Below are positions 57,706 to 64,000 of a stretch of DNA of 64,000 nucleotides, piece after piece. The stretch's first letter is position 1; the number at the start of each line of letters is the position of its first letter. The DNA lies in contig MU385930.1 of NCBI GenBank assembly GCA_022497145.1, forward strand, positions 98,066 through 162,065. The letters run 5' to 3'. The notes beneath the pieces are model-generated. The model did no database searches. It worked only from the letters and a program-made list of their open reading frames with translations, and had not been told where the DNA came from. Made by a program: the position numbers and the translations under genes. This stretch comes from Rostrohypoxylon terebratum (lineage: Eukaryota > Ascomycota > Sordariomycetes > Xylariales > Hypoxylaceae).

Positions 57706-59998
57706 CCGAGATAAGAGACGGGTCAGATATCCGGTCAAAAATAGCAAAAAAGAGAAGACTGTGTCAGTAAGCGCCAGCCTTATAAGGAAACTTGGGACTT
57801 GGGTATACCTACTAGGTAGGTGGTTACCTAGCTAGGTACTATGCGCGCGCGCGCGTGTATTTCCATGGATGCGATTGCGATCTGCGGCGAACGAAGGTGA
57901 AGACGACGATCCGGGCCGTGGCACGCTCGGAGCGGGTCGATACTGATCTGATCGACCATCGTCGCATACTTGTTTACCTACTTGCCGTCCGACCATAACC
58001 TTATAGAGTGGCTCGACCTGTATTATCTGTATTATCTGTGTTATCATCTTTGAGAGACGACTCTTTTGATGTCTCCACATTAGAGGCTGTAGTATACTGC
58101 GTAGTCATAGTGAGATCGAAACAACCGCGTCCAGCCACAACAGATTACTGCTATTCTTATCGTATACTCTCCTGTTATGCTGTATACGTTTGCACGAAGA
58201 AGAGCTTAGAGAATACAAACCTGGAAATTATCAAACATAGCATCTAGCCTTTCCAGGTCTTCTTAGCGACCCGTGTAGTTACTCGACCAGCTCGACGTAT
58301 TTGTCCGGTTTGTCCGGGTAGATAAAAAGCAAAGCGGGACGGCACCTTGCAGGATAGCTTGATGGTTTGATAAATCGATGAGGCGTAGCCCCCACAAACA
58401 AACGTGTAGTGTAAAGTTGTAAACGCTTGGATATGTACTAGGTATGCAGGTACCTAGGTCCTAGGTCCTACTATTAGGTACCTAGGCATGCATCCGTGGA
58501 TGTCTGTACGTACAGAAAATCCATGAATTGCCGCGGATCCATTTTCGGATATATGGGTGCTACACTGCTATGTATGCTGTATGTCTCTCGAATCGCTTAC
58601 TCTTGAGTCTTGACATGATGGTCCGAGCACCGTGTACCAACGCAGCGAAGTGAGACGGGTGTAGTAGTAGAAGAAAAGGCGGATTTACTACGTAAAAAGA
58701 GTTGACTAGGACAATGACACAAATGGCACGACGGGCCTTGCATGTTGTTGTTAGCGTCGATGAAAAGGGGGGCGGGCGTTTTGAAACAAGATGAACGACT
58801 GTCTCGATCGGAGTGGAGATGCGGCATTGGATGAGAGCGGGAGTTGGAAATTTACCACGTAGAATTGACGAATTGACCCCTGAATTGACGAGCAAGGTGT
58901 AAAAAAGAAAAAAAAGAAAAAAAAAAGAAATGCAGAAAAGATGCAAAGAGGATGAAGAGAAAGAGATTGGAGGCGCGCGTCTACAAACTCCACGCTAAAA
59001 TAACATTGATCGCCCATTTATCCTTACTAGTCGGACGGGACTATGAAGCTACCATACTAATTCAGGATTAGCGTATTGCTGCTGTTCCGCTACCGTACGA
59101 AGTAGTGGTACTAGTATTACGTAGTATCCATATTCTCTTAACACCGAGCGCGGATTCCCTGCATAAGACCCCACGATTCTTATTTTGGTTGAGTTAATAA
59201 TATGCTGTAGTGTTGCAGCAGAACGCCAGTACTAAGAAAGATTAGCGTCCACCCTGGCGGGAGTATCACGTGTATTGTCTTGAATCTCCAATTCAACTCT
59301 TCTCCTATTCGCCGAATGTTTTAAAATAGACACTCTTCACCCTTTACCCTCCACATCCACCATTCTTCATCTTGACTTATTTCTTTGGTAAACATCTGTC
59401 TCGATGCAACGTCGAAATTTCTGTCGGTTCTTGCTTACTTACGGTAGCGGTAGGTACTTAAGTATTCGTACAATACAGTCCGGTTAATTGGAGGTAACCT
59501 TATCGACTGGCAGCGATCAGTGCTGCTGCTGTGCCTCTTGTTTCTAGCCTGAAATTCCGACTTTTGTGCAGCGACCCTGTCTTAGGTATACAGGTATCGG
59601 GGGCTACGGATGCTGCCGCACGTATCAATCCCCTTTTCATCCTTGACTAGCTTGCCAGCTTGCCAGCTTGCCTAGCTGGATCTATAAAGCATATCGCGTT
59701 CGTTATTCGTCCCATTGCGATGTTATAGGTACTCCACCCCTAATGCAGAATCCAGATATACCGATCCACGGAAATACACCTAACCTCCAGCTAGTAGGCC
59801 TGGGCACGGGCTACTTCGGCACTTACAGTATAGGAAACAACTTACTATCGTCTATGTTTCAAGGTAATTATGACGTTTCTTATTCGAGCCCCGAATCCTT
59901 CTTGTATAAGTCTCATGTTTCATGAAAAGTGATAGCTCAGCTCTAGTAGCAAGGCGACCCTGGGAAACTCATGTAGGTCGATGGCACGGTAAGGAGTA

Positions 59999-60034
59999 GG
60001 TAGGTATGGTAGGTATGGTAGGTATGGTAAGTAT
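59999..60034 (+). repeat. 9-base tandem repeat GGTAGGTAT, four copies
   Basis: Three perfect units and a fourth reading GGTAAGTAT. Confidence 0.85.
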
Positions 60035-60219
60035 GGTACGGGTGCAGTAGCAAAGGCCTGTTTTCCGACCCGAGAAAGTATTGACAACTTGCATAGCAGG
60101 TACTAGGTAGAGGGTTCAATAGGCGCAAACCGAGTGATGATTGGATGACTGAGCTCGACTTTCGAGACAGCGGCAGATCCTTCCGGATAGAGCCGCTTAA
60201 CAGGCGCCTCGTCCATCCA

Positions 60220-60243
60220 CGACTCTACGACTCTACGACTCTA
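60220..60243 (+). repeat. 8-base tandem repeat CGACTCTA, three copies
   Basis: Three perfect adjacent units. Confidence 0.85.
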
Positions 60244-61718
60244 CTAAACCCCGTTGCCCGAGCTATCCGATCGCTTTCCCTTTTCCGCTGTCGCTGTCGT
60301 AAGACGACGAAGATGCCTCGACAAAAAAGATTATTCCCTTGGTGAGGTTGAACATGATCTGCGCCTTTCAAATCCCGCGAGCAAATTGAGATAGGAAATG
60401 TTAAAAATATTCTTATCCGAAGCACCGACTAGCAGCTCTCAGAGTCTAGAAGTTAGGTGCTTAGCAAGTACCTACTTAAAGTGTGTAGGCATTCAGCATT
60501 GCATTGCGCCCGCTGCGGTCTCTAGGTCGGCGCATTTCCACCATCTCGGTTGGATCTTCTCGCTCGCGTAACCCCCCTCAAAGACAATCGTACCCAAGAT
60601 GTCGCACTAGGAAGATAGCATACTCTAGGCCATCATATATCGACTACCTACAGGCGATACTATCATCTTTCAAAATCCGACCGGCTGTCTCGTCTACAAC
60701 TACCTATAGAATTACGTCACTCATGGGCTATCAGAAACGCATAAATCTTCAATGAGAATGAAAGCGATATTAGGTAACCTGTAACCTGTTAACAAATTCC
60801 ACTTTGTCAGCATCGTGGATCAAACGAAGAGTTCATGATGTTGTTGGTCGGTCGACCTCACGTGTCTCTATCCAACACTATTCGACCTCTGGCTGAGGCC
60901 ATTTATTAGGCTAAATACGCAACCTTGGTCCTTGGAACCCTGGCCAGATGTAAGCATACTACGGCGGCTTATAGTCAGCCTAATACAATATTACCCCGAG
61001 ATACCCCACATGGGGTAGCCGTTTTCTCCAAGATTTTGTGGCGATAGTGATCTACATAGCAGGTAGAGAACCAGGAAGCAATTTTACATCCAGGATAAAG
61101 AGTAACACGCATCACAAATATTAGGTCTTCCAGCTAGCATATTGGAGAACGTCTCCTCAGCTCCATTCACTCACTGGAACGGTAGATGCCTAGCTGAAGT
61201 ATGGACTCCAGAGAAATTTTGCACATGTTCCATCGTGCAAGTAACATACCGTACCTAGGTCCTAGGGCCTAGGTAGGAAGACAGTCCGGGGCTCAACCTC
61301 GCCAATCAGCCAAGGCTTCGGCCGTGACTCGGTTCCCCGGGCTTACCTAGGTATTTATCCCGTATCCTGGTAGTATATAATCGGGGTTCGCAGGATAGCT
61401 CTCTCTAGGATCTTTTGAGCAGTGGCCCCAGATGTGATTTGTGCAGAAGCTATCTCGTACGTCGCGCTATCGGGACAGAATGGTCTAGCCTGACCACGTT
61501 TCCTATATTTCTATGAGCAAATGACATTATTTATACCTGGAATTTTCCCAAGACAATGCTGATGTAGCGTTCTTATGATTCCTCGTGACAGTAGATTACT
61601 GACTGGAACTTGAGATCGGCTCTCCGCATTTTTACCAAGCTGTCCTTGTTCAAGAATCTATGCAAATATTGTATTGTTCCAGTATATTACAGTTGAGAAG
61701 TCTCTAGATCCGGCTACC

Positions 61719-63773
61719 ATGGTTGCGGGAGGCGATAACCGCGCCGCCGTGTACGATGCGGCACTTAAACGTCGCCAAGATATGATGAGCGCCTCCGGTC
61801 CCATGGCTCTGGTCAAGAATTTTAAAGTCTTTCGGGTCGCCCTGTTCGCGTGTATCGGCGGTATCCTATACGGGTACAACCAGGGAATGTTCTCGGGTGT
61901 CCTAGTCATGCCTGCCTTCAAGGCACGTAAGTACCGAAGGCAACTAATGCCATATCATCCAAACACCATTTAGCGCTGATGAGATATGCTAGATATGGGC
62001 GAGTATGATCCATTCGATGACTCGGCCGATCAAACAAAGAAGGGATGGTTGACTGCTATTCTCGAGCTCGGTGCTTGGGTCGGTACGCTGCTATCGGGTT
62101 TCATTGCCGAAGCTATCTCTCGCAAGTATGGTGTCCTGGTAGCGGTCACCGTTTTCGTTGTAGGTGTCGTGATTCAGGCTACTGCCCAGACGGGAGGCCA
62201 TAATGTGATTCTCGGAGGTCGATTTGTCACAGGTATTGGGGTTGGTTCCTTGGCCACGATTGTGCCGATCTATAACTCCGAGGTCGCGCCACCTGAGATC
62301 AGAGGCGCGCTTGTGGCGCTCCAGCAACTCGCAATCACGTTCGGAATCATGGTAAGCTTCTGGATCGACTACGGCACTAACTATATTGGAGGCACGAATC
62401 TCGGTACTCAGACGGACGCGGCATGGCTTGTACCTATCTGCCTACAACTTTTCCCTGCTGTCATTCTATTTGTCGGGATGATGTTCATGCCTTTTTCTCC
62501 AAGATGGCTTGTACACCACAACCGCGAGGATGAGGCGCGCAAGATTTTAGCAAACCTACGCGGCCTTTCGGCCGATCATGAACTCGTCGAGCTCGAATTC
62601 CTCGAAATCAAGGCGCAGTCGCAATTCGAAAAACGCACAGTAGCCGAGCGTTTTCCTGCTTTAAGCGGACAGACTGCTTGGAACACTTTGAAGCTCCAAT
62701 TTATGGCCATCAAGTCACTTTTCCAGACGAAGGCAATGTTCAAACGCGTACTAATCTCATCTGTAACCATGTTCTTCCAGCAGTGGTGTGGAATCAACGG
62801 AATTTTGTATTACACTCCATTGGTAAGCAACCGCCTAACTTCACTCTTTTGAGCTTTGGCTTTCCTTCAGATATCCCTGTTCTTATTTTCTTCTCTTTCA
62901 CATCACTATTGTTTCCTTTCGTACCCAGAATGCTAATGAGATGCCCGTACAGATCTTCAAGCAGCTTGGAATGAACGACAACACCACTAGTCTACTGGCA
63001 ACTGGCGTTGTTGGTATCGTCATGTTCATCTCCACCATACCCGCCGTATTGTACATCGACCGCGTCGGAAGGAAGCCGGTCTTGACGGTGGGCGCTATCG
63101 GGATGGCTACCTGCCACATGATAATTGCCGTAATCGTAGCTAAGAATGCGGATCAATGGGCCAGCCAGGCTGCGGCCGGTTGGGCTGCCGCAGCTATGGT
63201 CTGGCTTTTCGTGATTCATTTCGGCTATTCCTGGGGTCCTTGCTCGTGGATTATTGTAGCTGAAATCTGGCCGCTAAGTTCTCGTCCCTACGGAACCTCC
63301 CTTGGTGCATCAAGCAATTGGATGAACAATTTCAGTACGTGCCTGACTTTACCTGGAGATTTCTCAGATCTGTTACGCTGATTCATTCGTTAGTTGTTGG
63401 TCAAGTCACCCCAATCATGCTCAACAAGATTGGATACGGAACTTATATACTGTTCGGCCTTTTGACGTTTATGGGTGCCGCATTTATTTGGTTCTTCGTG
63501 CCTGAGACCAAGCGGCTGACCTTGGAAGAAATGGTGAGATCCTCTTTGGGTTCCTGGTCTGGCAACTACCTACCTAGGTACCTAGGCAAAGCTAACAAAT
63601 CTTGCTCGCATTAGGACGTTATATTCGGCTCCGAAGGCACTGCTCAAGCGGACTTTGAGCGAATGGAAGAAATCAACCGAGAAATTGGCTTGGCTGCTAT
63701 GCTACAGGGCCTTGGCGGCAATAGGAGCAACAGGGAGGTCGAAGAAAGGAAAGAGAAGGTTGACGACAACTGA
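61719..63773 (+). CDS. MFS sugar porter (hexose/monosaccharide transporter)
   Basis: Twelve-span sugar:proton symporter at the plasma membrane. Exons are 61719-61926, 61993-62822, 62953-63334, 63394-63533 and 63615-63773, giving 572 residues. The ATG sits in ACCATGG, the best local context. FACIGGILYGYNQGMFSGVL is TM1; GGRFVTGIGVGSLATIVPIYNSEVAPPEIRG is the sugar-porter signature. FSPRWLVHHNREDEA ends the first half, QQWCGINGILYYTP is TM7, and VPETKRLTLEEMDVIFG is the closing signature, its final Asp supplied by exon 5. The exon 3 acceptor is ambiguous: 62929 would add eight residues (NANEMPVQ) in frame; 62953 gives the usual YYTPLIFKQLG spacing. Substrate unknown; the sequence resembles high-affinity hexose carriers more than quinate carriers. 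Confidence 0.91.
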
Positions 63774-64000
63774 AGGAAGCAAATACGCATAGTATTTCGA
63801 TTTAAGGGGTAAACTACCTATTACTACCTATTTACGCAGGTACCGGAAATTAGGTTATATCATGGAATGTTACACGATTGTTCATGTATGTTGAAGCTAC
63901 TGCCCGAAGCCAGTGTATTAGATACAACAAGATCAGGCGTTGAGAAGTAGCTGTAACACAGCGAGAGCTTGAGTGCTTTAGCTAAGGTTGTAACATAAGA
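63774..64000. other. 3' region of the sugar transporter gene
   Basis: Last 227 bases, AT-rich, with no further gene start visible. Confidence 0.5.

Larger units (their letters stand above)
56792..61718. other. Long gene-poor divergent spacer (4.9 kb)
   Basis: No supported gene between the Myb-like and sugar transporter genes. It contains several short tandem repeats, a CG dinucleotide run (57843-57855), and clusters of CCTAGGTA motifs (58437-58492, 61250-61280). Open frames at 58560-58946, 59668-59925 and 60145-60345 show no signatures. Confidence 0.5.

Noticed and set aside
58560..58946. 128-residue minus-strand frame with a hydrophobic N-terminus
   Set aside because: The Phe/Leu run comes from an AAAAAG-rich low-complexity tract on the other strand.
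1..64000. Transposons, LTRs, CRISPR arrays, rRNA
   Set aside because: No reverse transcriptase, integrase or transposase domain, no long terminal or inverted repeats and no rRNA-like sequence found by reading.

Overview
The window is nuclear DNA of a filamentous ascomycete (Pezizomycotina; probably a sordariomycete, placed only by general gene style). The genes carry short spliceosomal introns of about 50-190 bases with GT...AG ends and CTAAC/CTGAC-like branch sites. Small genes are split into up to seven exons. The spacers are AT-richer and full of short motifs of the TAGGTACCTAGG type. I reconstructed 20 protein-coding genes by joining exons. No rRNA, convincing tRNA, transposon or CRISPR array was seen.

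Layout from left to right: kynurenine 3-monooxygenase (minus, cut by the left edge) is divergent from methionine aminopeptidase 1. Next come a poorly assembled gap region, the cornichon/ERV14 cargo receptor and a small-subunit catalase. Three minus-strand genes follow: a DHA1-type MFS exporter, an NCS1 permease and a transaldolase-family enzyme. A 1361-residue orphan zinc-finger protein is convergent with the mRNA-capping RNA triphosphatase CET1. CET1 is divergent from the proteasome subunit RPN2, which converges on a MARVEL-domain membrane protein. A secreted glycerophosphodiesterase converges on a secreted GH18 chitinase. Then follow a LaeA-like methyltransferase, the WD-repeat protein JIP5, 3-dehydroshikimate dehydratase, a UapA/UapC-type purine permease, COX10, a Myb-like regulator and an MFS sugar transporter.

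The content is mostly housekeeping (protein maturation, proteasome, mRNA capping, heme A synthesis, ribosome biogenesis, ER export) mixed with nutrient uptake and catabolism. It is not a coherent biosynthetic cluster. The single methyltransferase and the single exporter are too far apart, with unrelated genes between them, to argue for one.

The items most worth a second look are these. The transaldolase-family protein has lost the usual phosphate-binding arginines and carries the Gln/Tyr pair typical of fructose-6-phosphate aldolases. The large orphan protein has two C2H2 fingers and an internal LRGG. A 28-base exon in the chitinase encodes the catalytic motif. The sequence after the N gap looks like a base-call-degraded copy of the sequence before it, so the gap is probably a false duplication. 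Exon boundaries are inferred by eye from splice consensus, reading frame and family similarity, and were not tested against transcripts.
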